Shown here: piece after piece, positions 25,561 to 34,428 of the stretch | Numbering within the stretch: position 1 is the first letter of the stretch | How the letters are laid out: the number at the start of each line of letters is the position of its first letter | Assembly (NCBI GenBank): GCA_045661345.1 | Contig: JAZRFM010000016.1 | Span: forward strand, 17,656-81,655 | Length of the DNA stretch: 64,000 bases | Source: RUG12461 sp045661345 | GTDB taxonomy: Bacteria; Bacillota; Clostridia; Lachnospirales; Lachnospiraceae | Reading direction: 5' to 3' | Program-made: the position numbers and the translations under genes | The notes under the pieces: generated by a model | Told to the model about the DNA's origin: nothing | Database searches by the model: none | Seen by the model: the letters and a program-made list of their open reading frames with translations, nothing else

Positions 25561-26766
25561 ATGGAAAAAATCAAATGGATTTTGAATCAGATGCCAAAGA
25601 GCAGCGACCGGTGGCTTTCCGTCATGTCCCGGGAAAATGTGGAAAAGGCTTTTACCTTTCACAAAGGGTTTCCCCAGTATGACATCACACCCCTTGCGGA
25701 TCTGAAGGAGATGGCAGCTTTCCTGGGAGTTTCCTCCCTTTTTGTCAAGGATGAGAGCTACCGCTTCGGTCTGAATGCCTTCAAGGTTCTGGGCGGGTCC
25801 TTCGCCATGGCAAAGTATATCGCAAAGGAGACCGGGAGAGATGTTTCCGACATGACCTATGAATATCTCACCGGAGACGAGCTTCGCAGGGAGTTTGGAC
25901 AGGCGACCTTTTTTACCGCCACAGACGGCAATCACGGACGCGGTGTGGCATGGGCCGCCAACCGGCTGAAGCAGAAGGCGGTGGTGCATATGCCCAAGGG
26001 AAGCACAAAATCCCGCTTTGACAATATCGCAAAGGAGGGAGCAGCCGTCACCATAGAGGACATGAACTATGATGACTGCGTGCGTCTTGCGGCAAAGGAA
26101 GCCGCGGAGACGGAGCACGGTGTTGTGGTGCAGGATACAGCATGGGACGGCTATGAGGAAATTCCCTCCTGGATCATGCAGGGCTACGGAAGCATGGCTC
26201 TTGAAGCAGCCGAAGGGCTGAAAAAAGCGGGTGTGGATCGACCCACCCATATCTTTGTACAGGCCGGTGTCGGGAGTCTGGCAGGGGCAGTCGTGGGGTT
26301 TTTCACCAATCTTTATCCAGACAATCCCCCCAAATTCATCATCATGGAAGCAGATGCGGCAGCCTGCCTCTACAAGGGTGCTGTCGCGGGAGACGGGGAG
26401 CCCCGCACGGTGACAGGAGACCTGGCCACCATCATGGCGGGTCTGGCCTGCGGAGAGCCCAACATCATCGGATGGGATATCCTGCGGAACCATGCCACCG
26501 CGTTTCTTTCCTGTCCCGACTGGGTTGCGGCGAGGGGCATGCGGGAGCTGTCCGCCCCCTGCAGGAATGACCCCAGAGTCATCAGCGGGGAGTCCGGAGC
26601 TGTGGGGATGGGGGTAGTGAGCACCCTCATGCAGGATCCGGACTATCAGGAGTGCAGGGAAAGTCTGGGTCTTACCGGGGAGTCAAAGATACTCCTGTTT
26701 TCCACCGAGGGAGACACGGATCCGGAACGTTACCGGAAAATTGTATGGGAAGGAAAGGATGAATAG
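25561..26766 (+). CDS. dpaL: 2,3-Diaminopropionate ammonia-lyase (YgeX)
   Basis: 401 residues. A fold-type II PLP enzyme with the cofactor lysine in RFGLNAFKVLGGSF (Lys75), the substrate loop TATDGNHGRGVAWAA, and the glycine-rich phosphate loop QAGVGSLAGAVVG. It converts 2,3-diaminopropionate to pyruvate and two ammonia. It lies 13 bases after ygfK, in the same order seen in E. coli-like ygf/yge loci. Confidence 0.95.
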   Translation: MEKIKWILNQMPKSSDRWLSVMSRENVEKAFTFHKGFPQYDITPLADLKEMAAFLGVSSLFVKDESYRFGLNAFKVLGGSFAMAKYIAKETGRDVSDMTYEYLTGDELRREFGQATFFTATDGNHGRGVAWAANRLKQKAVVHMPKGSTKSRFDNIAKEGAAVTIEDMNYDDCVRLAAKEAAETEHGVVVQDTAWDGYEEIPSWIMQGYGSMALEAAEGLKKAGVDRPTHIFVQAGVGSLAGAVVGFFTNLYPDNPPKFIIMEADAAACLYKGAVAGDGEPRTVTGDLATIMAGLACGEPNIIGWDILRNHATAFLSCPDWVAARGMRELSAPCRNDPRVISGESGAVGMGVVSTLMQDPDYQECRESLGLTGESKILLFSTEGDTDPERYRKIVWEGKDE

Positions 26767-26817
26767 GGATCGTAAATGTTGTAGCTGGCAGGAAAAGGGT
26801 TTTGAAAGGAGAGGAAG

Positions 26818-28194
26818 ATGACATTGGATTTTGAAAAAATCAAAGAAGCGGCAGAGGGCTACAGAAAGGATATGACGGCCTTTCTCCGGGCCATGATTTC
26901 CCATCCCAGCGAGAGCTGTGAGGAGAAGGAAGTGGCGATGTGCATCAAGGCGGAGATGGAAAAGCTCGGTTTTGATAAGGCGGAGATCGACGGTCTCGGC
27001 AATGTGATCGGATGGATCGGGGATGGGGACAAGATCATCGCCATCGACGGACACATTGACACGGTTGGCATCGGAAACCGTGATAACTGGGACAAGGATC
27101 CCTACGAGGGATATGAGACGGAGGAGATCATCTACGGACGGGGCGGCTCCGACCAGGAGGGGGGCGTCTGCAGTGCCGTATACAGTGCCAAAATCATGAA
27201 GGATCTGAACCTGATCCCCAAGGGCTACAGGATCATGATCGTCGGGTCGGTCCAGGAGGAGGACTGCGACGGCATGTGCTGGCAGTATATTTACAACAAG
27301 GAAAATATCAGACCGGAGTTTGTGATTTCCACGGAGCCCACCGACGGCGGTATCTATCGCGGACACAGAGGACGCATGGAGATCCGTGTGGATGTAAAGG
27401 GGGTTTCCTGCCATGGATCGGCACCGGAGCGGGGGGATAACGCGATCTATAAAATGGCGGACATCATTGCCGATATCCGTGCCCTGAACAACAACGGATG
27501 CGATGACAGTACACAGATCAAGGGGCTTGTCAAGATGCTGGATCCGAAATACAACCCGGAGCATTATGAGGATGCCAGGTTTTTGGGAAGAGGGACCTGT
27601 ACCGTATCCCAGATTTTTTACACGTCTCCAAGCCGCTGCGCCGTTGCGGACAGCTGTGCGGTATCCGTTGACCGCCGTATGACCGCAGGGGAGACCTGGG
27701 AATCCTGTCTTGATGAGATCCGGACCCTTCCCAGCGTGAAGAAGTATGGGGAGGATGTCACGGTTTCCATGTATATGTATGACCGCCCGTCCTGGACCGG
27801 GGAGGTATATGAGACAGAGTGCTATTTCCCCACATGGATCAATAAGGAGAATGCCGCGCATGTGCAGGCACTGGTGGATGCCCACAAGGGTCTCTACGGA
27901 GATCACAGGATGGGTCCCGATTCCACGAAGGAGCTTCGGAACCGTCCCCTGATTGACAAGTGGACATTTTCCACCAACTGTGTCTCGATTCAGGGGCGCT
28001 ACGGGATTCCGTGTGTAGGCTTTGGCCCGGGAGCGGAGAGTCAGGCCCATGCACCGAATGAGATCACCTACAAGGACGATCTGGTGCGATGTGCAGCTGT
28101 CTATGTGGCAGCAGTCAATCTCTATAACGAGGAGAATAAAACAGATGACGTAACCCAGTTCCGCGGGGGAAAAACGGACAACGATATCAAATAA
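26818..28194 (+). CDS. ygeY: YgeY family M20-type hydrolase
   Basis: 458 residues. A dinuclear zinc M20 peptidase/deacylase fold: AIDGHIDTVGIG (first metal His and Asp), GRGGSDQEGGV, the catalytic Glu-Glu in SVQEEDCDGMCW, and the dimerisation-domain start GHRGRMEIRVDVKGVSCHG. Members of this subfamily accompany selenium-dependent purine enzymes and probably deacylate or decarbamoylate a ring-opening product. AAAGGAGAGG precedes the ATG. Confidence 0.93.
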   Translation: MTLDFEKIKEAAEGYRKDMTAFLRAMISHPSESCEEKEVAMCIKAEMEKLGFDKAEIDGLGNVIGWIGDGDKIIAIDGHIDTVGIGNRDNWDKDPYEGYETEEIIYGRGGSDQEGGVCSAVYSAKIMKDLNLIPKGYRIMIVGSVQEEDCDGMCWQYIYNKENIRPEFVISTEPTDGGIYRGHRGRMEIRVDVKGVSCHGSAPERGDNAIYKMADIIADIRALNNNGCDDSTQIKGLVKMLDPKYNPEHYEDARFLGRGTCTVSQIFYTSPSRCAVADSCAVSVDRRMTAGETWESCLDEIRTLPSVKKYGEDVTVSMYMYDRPSWTGEVYETECYFPTWINKENAAHVQALVDAHKGLYGDHRMGPDSTKELRNRPLIDKWTFSTNCVSIQGRYGIPCVGFGPGAESQAHAPNEITYKDDLVRCAAVYVAAVNLYNEENKTDDVTQFRGGKTDNDIK

Positions 28195-28230
28195 GAGAGC
28201 AGGCACAAAGACAGAAAAAGGAGGTAAAAA

Positions 28231-29424
28231 ATGAGTGATTTGAAGGAATTCATGGACAAGCTGGCAACGCTGGATTTCAGGAACATGTATGAGGGGGATT
28301 TCTTTCTGACGTGGGAGCATACCGATGATGAGCTTGCCGCGGTATTTACGGTGGCGGATGCACTTCGTCATCTGAGGGAAAACAATATTTCCACAAAGAT
28401 TTTTGATTCCGGTCTCGGGATCTCTCTTTTCCGGGACAATTCCACGAGAACCAGGTTTTCTTTTGCATCGGCCTGCAACCTCCTGGGTCTGGAGGTACAG
28501 GATCTGGACGAAGGAAAGAGTCAGATCGCTCATGGAGAAACCGTCAGAGAGACAGCAAACATGATTTCTTTTATGGCGGACGTGATTGGCATCCGGGATG
28601 ATATGTATATCGGTAAAGGCAACAGGTATATGCATGATGTGGTGGATGCCGTGACAGAAGGCTATCGGGAAGGTGTGCTGGCGCAAAAGCCCACCCTTGT
28701 CAATCTGCAGTGCGATATCGACCATCCTACCCAGTGTATGGCGGATATGCTTCATATCATCCATACCTTCGGCGGTGTGGAGAATCTCAAGGGCAAGAAG
28801 GTAGCCATGACCTGGGCTTATTCCCCCAGCTACGGAAAGCCGCTGTCCGTTCCGCAGGGCGTCATCGGTCTCATGACCCGCTTTGGCATGGATGTGACGC
28901 TGGCACATCCGGAGGGGTATGACGTGATGAGTGATGTAGAGGAGGTGGCAAAGAAGAATGCGGCAGCCACGGGCGGGAGCTTTGTCAAGACAAACTCCAT
29001 GGCGGAAGCCTTCCGGGATGCGGATGTGGTATATCCCAAGAGCTGGGCACCCTTCGCGGCCATGGAAAAGAGAACTGACCTTTATGGAAAAGGAGATCAG
29101 GCAGGGATTGATGCACTGGAAAAAGAACTGCTTGCCCAGAATGCGACCCATAAGGACTGGTGCTGTACGGAAGAGCTTATGAAGACCACGAGAGGAGGAA
29201 AAGCGCTGTATCTGCACTGCCTGCCCGCAGACATCAACGGGGTATCCTGTGTGGACGGCGAAGTGGAAGCCTCCGTATTCGACCGCTACAGAACAGCGCT
29301 GTATAAGGAGGCGAGCTTCAAGCCTTATATCATTGCGGCGATGATCTTCCTTGCGAAGGTAAAGGATCCGGCTGCCACATTGAAGACGCTGGCAGAGCGG
29401 AAGAATCCAAGGCAGTTTCAATAA
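28231..29424 (+). CDS. ygeW: YgeW knotted carbamoyltransferase
   Basis: 397 residues. The carbamoyl-phosphate motif FRDNSTRTRFSFA and the ornithine-transcarbamylase-like LYLHCLPADI are both clear. The protein belongs to the knotted group with SOTCase and AOTCase. The true substrate of YgeW is not firmly known; in this setting it would move a carbamoyl group from a purine-derived carbamoyl compound to phosphate. A near-perfect AAGGAGGT ribosome site precedes it, and arcC follows. Confidence 0.94.
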   Translation: MSDLKEFMDKLATLDFRNMYEGDFFLTWEHTDDELAAVFTVADALRHLRENNISTKIFDSGLGISLFRDNSTRTRFSFASACNLLGLEVQDLDEGKSQIAHGETVRETANMISFMADVIGIRDDMYIGKGNRYMHDVVDAVTEGYREGVLAQKPTLVNLQCDIDHPTQCMADMLHIIHTFGGVENLKGKKVAMTWAYSPSYGKPLSVPQGVIGLMTRFGMDVTLAHPEGYDVMSDVEEVAKKNAAATGGSFVKTNSMAEAFRDADVVYPKSWAPFAAMEKRTDLYGKGDQAGIDALEKELLAQNATHKDWCCTEELMKTTRGGKALYLHCLPADINGVSCVDGEVEASVFDRYRTALYKEASFKPYIIAAMIFLAKVKDPAATLKTLAERKNPRQFQ

Positions 29425-29509
29425 AAGCCTCAGAATCACAATGCCGCAGACGGCATGTGATTTCCGGGGAAAGCTTCTTACAGATATCAGCAAAATGGAG
29501 GAATCTGTC

Positions 29510-30451
29510 ATGGGAAAGAAAATCGTGATCGCGCTTGGAGGGAATGCGCTGGGAAACAATCTGCCGGAACAGATGGCTGCGGTAAAGAAAACCGCTGTCG
29601 CTATTGCGGATCTGATCGAGGACGGACATGAGGTCGTGATTGTCCATGGAAACGGGCCCCAGGTGGGTATGATACAAAATGGCATGACCCTCCTTACCAG
29701 ATCGGAACCTGAAAAGTATATTCCCTGCCCGCTTTCCGTCTGCGTAGCCATGAGCCAGGGATATATCGGCTATGACCTTCAGAATGCCCTGAAGGAGGAG
29801 CTTCTGGACAGAGGAATCAAAAAGGATTGCGCCACGGTGCTGACACAGGTGGAGGTGGATCATCAGGATCCGGCCTTTGATCATCCGACGAAGCCCATCG
29901 GGGCCTTCATGACAAAGGAAGAGGCCGACGCACTGGTACGGGATCGTGATTATCAGGTGGTTGAGGATGCCGGCAGGGGCTATCGCAGGGTAGTGGCCTC
30001 CCCGAAACCGAAGGCGATCGTGGAGCTGGATACCATCCGATCTCTGATGGAGTCCGATCATATCGTGGTGGCCTGCGGAGGGGGTGGCATTCCGGTATAT
30101 CACACCTCGGAACATCATTTAAAGGGTGCGGCGGCAGTGATCGACAAGGATTTTGCGGCGGAGTGTCTGGCAGAGTCTCTGGATGCGGATCTCCTCATTA
30201 TCCTGACGGCAGTGGAGAAGGTGGCCATCCATTACGGAAAACCGGATGAAAAGTGGCTTTCCACACTGACAGCAGAGGAAGCAAGACAATATATAGACGA
30301 CGGAGAGTTTGCGCCGGGCTCCATGCTTCCAAAGGTGGAGGCATCCGTCCGCTTCGCGGAATCCAAAAAGGGGCGGCGTGCGCTGATCACGCTGCTGGAG
30401 AAAGCAAGAGACGGCATCGCCGGGAAGACGGGGACTGTCATAACGGCATGA
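29510..30451 (+). CDS. arcC: Carbamate kinase
   Basis: 313 residues from ATG 29510 (GGAGG at 9 bases). It has the amino-acid-kinase motifs KIVIALGGNALGNN at the start, VIVHGNGPQVGMI, VVACGGGGIPVY and VIDKDFAAECLA. It makes ATP and carbamate from carbamoyl phosphate. It lies next to ygeW, so the pair is a route from a carbamoylated purine intermediate to ATP. Confidence 0.95.
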   Translation: MGKKIVIALGGNALGNNLPEQMAAVKKTAVAIADLIEDGHEVVIVHGNGPQVGMIQNGMTLLTRSEPEKYIPCPLSVCVAMSQGYIGYDLQNALKEELLDRGIKKDCATVLTQVEVDHQDPAFDHPTKPIGAFMTKEEADALVRDRDYQVVEDAGRGYRRVVASPKPKAIVELDTIRSLMESDHIVVACGGGGIPVYHTSEHHLKGAAAVIDKDFAAECLAESLDADLLIILTAVEKVAIHYGKPDEKWLSTLTAEEARQYIDDGEFAPGSMLPKVEASVRFAESKKGRRALITLLEKARDGIAGKTGTVITA

Positions 30452-30497
30452 GACTCTGAAACCCAATGACATCAGTTATGATGAAAAGGAGGACAAT

Positions 30498-30875
30498 ATG
30501 AATCAATCAGTACACACCAAAGAGGCACCTGCTGCCATCGGACCGTATTCTCAGGCGGTGAAGGCACAAAACACGATTTACGTATCGGGGCAGCTCCCGG
30601 TGGATCCTGCCACAGGCGAATTTGCGGGAGATGACATCAAAAGCCAGACCGAACAGAGCCTGAAGAATATTCAGAATATCCTGAAGGAGGCCGGTGCGGA
30701 CATGGGAAATGTGGTGAAGACAACGGTACTTCTTGCGGATATCGCTGACTTTGCGGCGATGAATGAGGTATATGCCACATTCTTCAAGGAGCCTTTCCCG
30801 GCAAGGGCGGCTTTTCAGGTTGCAGCGATTCCGAAGGGAGCAAAGGTAGAGATCGAGGCGGTGGCGGTACTATAG
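30498..30875 (+). CDS. ridA: RidA family enamine/imine deaminase
   Basis: 125 residues, the standard length. It has APAAIGPYSQAVKAQN-type opening, VSGQLPVDPATGE, and the C-terminal signature FPARAAFQVAAIPKGAKVEIEAVAV with the conserved Arg. RidA proteins hydrolyse reactive enamines made by PLP enzymes such as DpaL, which lies 4 kb upstream in the same run. AAGGAGG precedes the ATG. Confidence 0.95.
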   Translation: MNQSVHTKEAPAAIGPYSQAVKAQNTIYVSGQLPVDPATGEFAGDDIKSQTEQSLKNIQNILKEAGADMGNVVKTTVLLADIADFAAMNEVYATFFKEPFPARAAFQVAAIPKGAKVEIEAVAVL

Positions 30876-30905
30876 AAAACGCCGGCTTTTAAACGGGTTT
30901 TTGCG

Positions 30906-32312
30906 ATGAAGACTGTAATCAAAAACGGGATCGTGGTAAACGACACCGGGTATGCAGAGCAGGATGTGCTGATAGACGGCGAGACGATCAGGACAGTCTC
31001 ACCCGGGCTAGATACCGGCGGCGCTGAGGTAATGGATGCCGCCGGGTGCCTGGTTCTGCCCGGCGCAGTGGACGCCCATACCCACATGGATCTGGATGTG
31101 GGCTTCACACGCGCCTGCGATGATTTCTACAGCGGCACTGTGGCTGCTGCCTGTGGAGGAACCACCACCATCATAGACCATATGGCTTTCGGACCGCAGG
31201 GTTCCTATCCCTGGCATCAGGTGCATGCCTATCACAAACTGGCAGACGGTAATGCGGTGATCGATTACGGCTTTCACGGGGTGCTTCAGGAGAAGGCGGA
31301 CGAACGCACATTATCGGAAATGAGGGAGATCGCTGCAAAAGAGGGCATCACAAGCTTCAAACTCTACCTCACCTACGACCAGATGCTGCACGACAGGGAT
31401 GTGTTTGCGGTTCTGCGGGAAGCAAGGCAGAGCGGGCTGCTGATCGCGGTTCATTGTGAAAATGACGGGATGATCGCCTATCTCAGAGATTTCTATGGGA
31501 AGACCGGGCAGCTTTCCGCAAAATATCACCCCAAGAGCCGCCCGCCGGAAGCGGAGGCCGAGGCCGTAAACAGGATGCTTTATCTTGCATACCGCGCAGG
31601 GGAAGCACCTCTTTACATCGTCCATCTTTCCAGCAAAGCAGGACTGGAGGAAGTAAAAGCTGCTATCGGAAGAGGGCAGAAACATTTCGGTGTGGAGACC
31701 TGTCCCCAGTACCTCCTGCTGGATCAGTCACTTTATGAGGACCCTTCGGAAGGCCTGAAAGCCATCATGTCTCCGCCCCTGAGAACCGAGGCAGACCGGG
31801 AGGCTCTTTGGGAAGCCCTTTCGAACAATGTGCTGGATACGGTCGCTACGGATCACTGCCCTTTCACATTTGCGGAACAGAAAACACGGGGAAGAGAGGA
31901 TTTCAGGCTTTGCCCGAATGGGGCCCCCGGGGTGGAGGAGAGGCTTCTCCTCCTGTACAGCGAAGGTGTGAGGAAGGAGCGTATCACCCTCCCCCAGCTG
32001 GTCAAATACACAGCTGCGAATCCCGCAAGAATCTTCGGCCTCTTTCCGAAAAAGGGTGTCATCGCCCCGGATGCCGATGCGGACATCGTGATCCTGGATC
32101 CTGCCAAGGAAACCCTTCTCACAAAAAAGAATCTCCACGGCAAAGGGGATTATACCTGCTACGAGAACAGGAACCTCTCAGGGCGAATCAAACTGGTCAT
32201 GCAGCGCGGCCGGATCATCGTCCGGGGCAACGTATTCACAGGAGCCAGAGGAGACGGCAGATACCTGCAACGAGGGACATCCTCCCTCGTCCAGGATCCT
32301 TCCAACCGGTAG
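30906..32312 (+). CDS. hydA: Dihydropyrimidinase / hydantoinase-type cyclic amidohydrolase
   Basis: 468 residues. It has the HxH motif PGAVDAHTHMDLDVGF (His58, His60), ITSFKLYLTYDQM supplying the carboxylated bridging lysine, AVHCENDGMIAYL, and DTVATDHCPFTF for the remaining ligands. It opens cyclic ureides such as dihydropyrimidines or hydantoins. In ygf/yge clusters (hyuA) it is assigned to ring opening of a purine intermediate. It follows ridA by 30 bases, without an obvious ribosome site. Confidence 0.92.
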   Translation: MKTVIKNGIVVNDTGYAEQDVLIDGETIRTVSPGLDTGGAEVMDAAGCLVLPGAVDAHTHMDLDVGFTRACDDFYSGTVAAACGGTTTIIDHMAFGPQGSYPWHQVHAYHKLADGNAVIDYGFHGVLQEKADERTLSEMREIAAKEGITSFKLYLTYDQMLHDRDVFAVLREARQSGLLIAVHCENDGMIAYLRDFYGKTGQLSAKYHPKSRPPEAEAEAVNRMLYLAYRAGEAPLYIVHLSSKAGLEEVKAAIGRGQKHFGVETCPQYLLLDQSLYEDPSEGLKAIMSPPLRTEADREALWEALSNNVLDTVATDHCPFTFAEQKTRGREDFRLCPNGAPGVEERLLLLYSEGVRKERITLPQLVKYTAANPARIFGLFPKKGVIAPDADADIVILDPAKETLLTKKNLHGKGDYTCYENRNLSGRIKLVMQRGRIIVRGNVFTGARGDGRYLQRGTSSLVQDPSNR

Positions 32313-32313
32313 T

Positions 32314-32586
32314 CTACTCCCCTCCCTGAACGATTGCCCGCCACGTGTCGCCAGCCCAACGGTCTGCAATGCTCGCTCGATGTGCTTCTAATCAGATTTG
32401 CCAAGGCATCGATCGTTCCCGCAACCGCTCGCAACCTGCCATCCATGGCAGATGCTCGCTCTCGCACACGTCCTGTGTGCTCGTTGCGAGGCATTGAGAA
32501 ATCTGATAAGAATCACATTCTCGCTCACAAAGCAGACGCTTATGTGCTTGCGACATGCGGCGGGCAATCGTTCGAGGGGGCAGGAG
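32314..32586. repeat. Large imperfect palindromic element, about 270 bases
   Basis: This fills the 311-base gap between hydA and the next gene. The outer arms are a perfect 15-bp inverted repeat, GAACGATTGCCCGCC (32328-32342) with 32559-32573, extended inward by GTGTCGC/GCGACAT. A second paired region is ATCAGATTT (32391-32399) with 32499-32507, flanked by ATGTG.TTCT matches. In the centre are local hairpins TGCCAT-CC-ATGGCA (near 32437-32450) and GCACAC-GTCCT-GTGTGC (near 32464-32480). It has the look of a foldback element (MITE-like) or a structured RNA. Confidence 0.8.
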
Positions 32587-32623
32587 AATAAACTACCGTT
32601 TACAACAGCAGAAAGTTCAGTAT

Positions 32624-32860
32624 ATGATAGAAAAGAAGAAAAGGCTCGTTGTCACTTTTCATACGACGGCAGAGGCAATGGCCGTGGAGAAGGCCTGCGC
32701 CGGTGAGAAGATAGAGGGAAGACTTTTTCCGACGCCAAGGGCGCTTTCCGCGGATTGCGGTATTGCATGGTGTGGTTCTCCGGAGACACGAAGTGCGTTG
32801 GAAACGCTGCTTTCCAATAAGGGCATTGCGTTTGAGGGAATGTATGAGCTGGAGGTCTGA
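32624..32860 (+). CDS. DUF3343 / Se-S carrier-like small protein
   Basis: 78 residues from ATG 32624. VVTFHTTAEAMAVEKACAG at the start and ADCGIAWCGSPETR, with two Cys in the middle, match the Pfam family called putative Se/S carrier-like. Such proteins accompany YedE, YedF and SelD. Placed just downstream of the palindromic element and 28 bases before yqeC, it probably handles selenium on its way to the molybdenum hydroxylase. The ribosome site is weak. Confidence 0.82.
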   Translation: MIEKKKRLVVTFHTTAEAMAVEKACAGEKIEGRLFPTPRALSADCGIAWCGSPETRSALETLLSNKGIAFEGMYELEV

Positions 32861-32888
32861 CCAGGGCGCCGGAGAATAGGAAAAGGGA

Positions 32889-33587
32889 ATGGAGATACTG
32901 CCGTTTTTGGCTGTTCCAAAGGGCATCACTGCCATCATCGGGGGTGGCGGAAAGACCACACTGATGACCACACTGGCAGAAGAGCTGAAGGAGAAGGGCA
33001 CAGTTGTCTTCTGCACTTCGACACACATCCGGATACCAGAGGACTATCCTCTCATTACCGGAGAGGCGGATGCGATCCGCGAGGGGATATCCCGTGGAGG
33101 AGTGGTCTGTGCGGGGAGGATTGACAAAGATCATAAGGTCACTGCGCCGGGGCTGTCCTTCCGGGAACTGGAGGGGCTTGCTGATTATATTCTGGTGGAG
33201 GCGGATGGGTCAAAAGGGCTGCCTCTCAAGGCTCATGCATCTCATGAGCCTGTGATACCGGAGGAAGCAAAGCTTACCATTCTTGTCGTGGGGGCGGATG
33301 GCTTTGATAAGCCCGTGAAGGAGGTCTGCCATCGTCCCGAACTGTGGGCCGGCATCGCCGGTGTGTCCGTGGACGATATGGTCACACCCGCATCCTGTGC
33401 AAAGGTTGTCAGGAAAGAGGGCTTTGGAGATATTCTGTTTGTGAATAAGGCTGAATCGGAAAGAGAAACGGCTGATGCCGCAGAACTGGCGGGATATCTG
33501 GAGATGCCTGTGGTAATGGGAAGCCTGAGAAACAGAAACTATCGCAGATTGAGCTATAGAAGGGAGGAGAAGGGGCTATGTCTGTAA
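32889..33587 (+). CDS. yqeC: Selenium-dependent hydroxylase accessory protein YqeC
   Basis: 232 residues. A P-loop near the N-terminus reads IIGGGGKTTLMTTLAEELKEKG-like sequence, followed by VVFCTSTHIRIPEDYP and ILVEADGSKGLPLKAH. The family is tied by gene context to selenium-dependent molybdenum hydroxylases; its biochemistry is not established. It overlaps yqeB by 10 bases. Confidence 0.9.
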   Translation: MEILPFLAVPKGITAIIGGGGKTTLMTTLAEELKEKGTVVFCTSTHIRIPEDYPLITGEADAIREGISRGGVVCAGRIDKDHKVTAPGLSFRELEGLADYILVEADGSKGLPLKAHASHEPVIPEEAKLTILVVGADGFDKPVKEVCHRPELWAGIAGVSVDDMVTPASCAKVVRKEGFGDILFVNKAESERETADAAELAGYLEMPVVMGSLRNRNYRRLSYRREEKGLCL

Positions 33588-34363
33588 GAGTCCTGATCAG
33601 AGGAGCCGGGGATATTGCAAGCGGGATCGCTCTGCGGCTTTATCGTGCGGGGATGAAGGTGATCATGACGGAGACAGCCGATCCCACCACCATCAGGCGT
33701 ACGGTGGCGTTCTCTGATGCTGTCAGGAATGGGAAGCAGCAGGTGGAGGACATCACGGCGATTCTCTGCGGGGATGCAAAAGAGGCGGAGGATGTCCTTG
33801 CGAAAGGGATGATCCCGGTGCTGATCGATCCGGAGTGTGAGATGAGAATAGCGCTTTCTCCCGATGTTCTTGTGGATGCCATTCTGGCGAAGAAAAATCT
33901 CGGAACAGAAATGAGCTATGCGCCGGTGGTGATCGGCGTGGGACCGGGTTTTACGGCAGGGAAGGACTGCCATGCCGTGGTGGAGACCATGCGGGGGCAT
34001 ACACTGGGCCGCGTGTACTATGAAGGGAGCGCGCTTCCCAATACCAATATACCGGGGCTGATCGGAGGATTCGCCGGAGAGAGGGTCATCCGTGCTCCGG
34101 AAGACGGTGTCTTCTCCGGCGTAAAAAAAATCGGGGAATCGGTGGAAGCGGGAGAAACCGTGGGAACAGTGGAGGGCATCCCTGTCAAAGCCACGATCTC
34201 CGGCGTGTTGAGAGGATTGCTGGCGGATGGAGTGAAAGTGACGAAGGGGATGAAATCCGGAGACGTGGATCCCCGGGGTGAAAAGGAGTATTGCAATCTG
34301 GTTTCCGATAAGGCTTTATCCGTGGCCGGCGGGGTGCTGGAGGCAATTCTTCACGTCAGATAA
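33578..34363 (+). CDS. yqeB: EF2563/YqeB selenium-dependent molybdenum hydroxylase system protein
   Basis: 261 residues. It opens with a Rossmann-like IRGAGDIASGIALRLYRAG; a central VVIGVGPGFTAGKDCHAVVETMRGH and a C-terminal EKEYCNLVSDKALSVAGGVLEA follow. The family is found only with selenium-dependent molybdenum hydroxylases and is thought to help insert labile selenium into the cofactor. AGGGAGGAG lies within the end of yqeC. Confidence 0.92.
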   Translation: MSVRVLIRGAGDIASGIALRLYRAGMKVIMTETADPTTIRRTVAFSDAVRNGKQQVEDITAILCGDAKEAEDVLAKGMIPVLIDPECEMRIALSPDVLVDAILAKKNLGTEMSYAPVVIGVGPGFTAGKDCHAVVETMRGHTLGRVYYEGSALPNTNIPGLIGGFAGERVIRAPEDGVFSGVKKIGESVEAGETVGTVEGIPVKATISGVLRGLLADGVKVTKGMKSGDVDPRGEKEYCNLVSDKALSVAGGVLEAILHVR

Positions 34364-34428
34364 ATGCTGACGGGCAGGATTGGAAATGACGACGAGGGAA
34401 AGAGGAAAAGGCTTTTTTACATAATAGG

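Noticed and set aside
26683..29751. A 1022-codon open frame on the minus strand
   Set aside because: It lies wholly opposite ygeY, ygeW and the start of arcC, all with clear motifs and ribosome sites. The frame has no recognisable domains and is a by-product of codon bias in the real genes.
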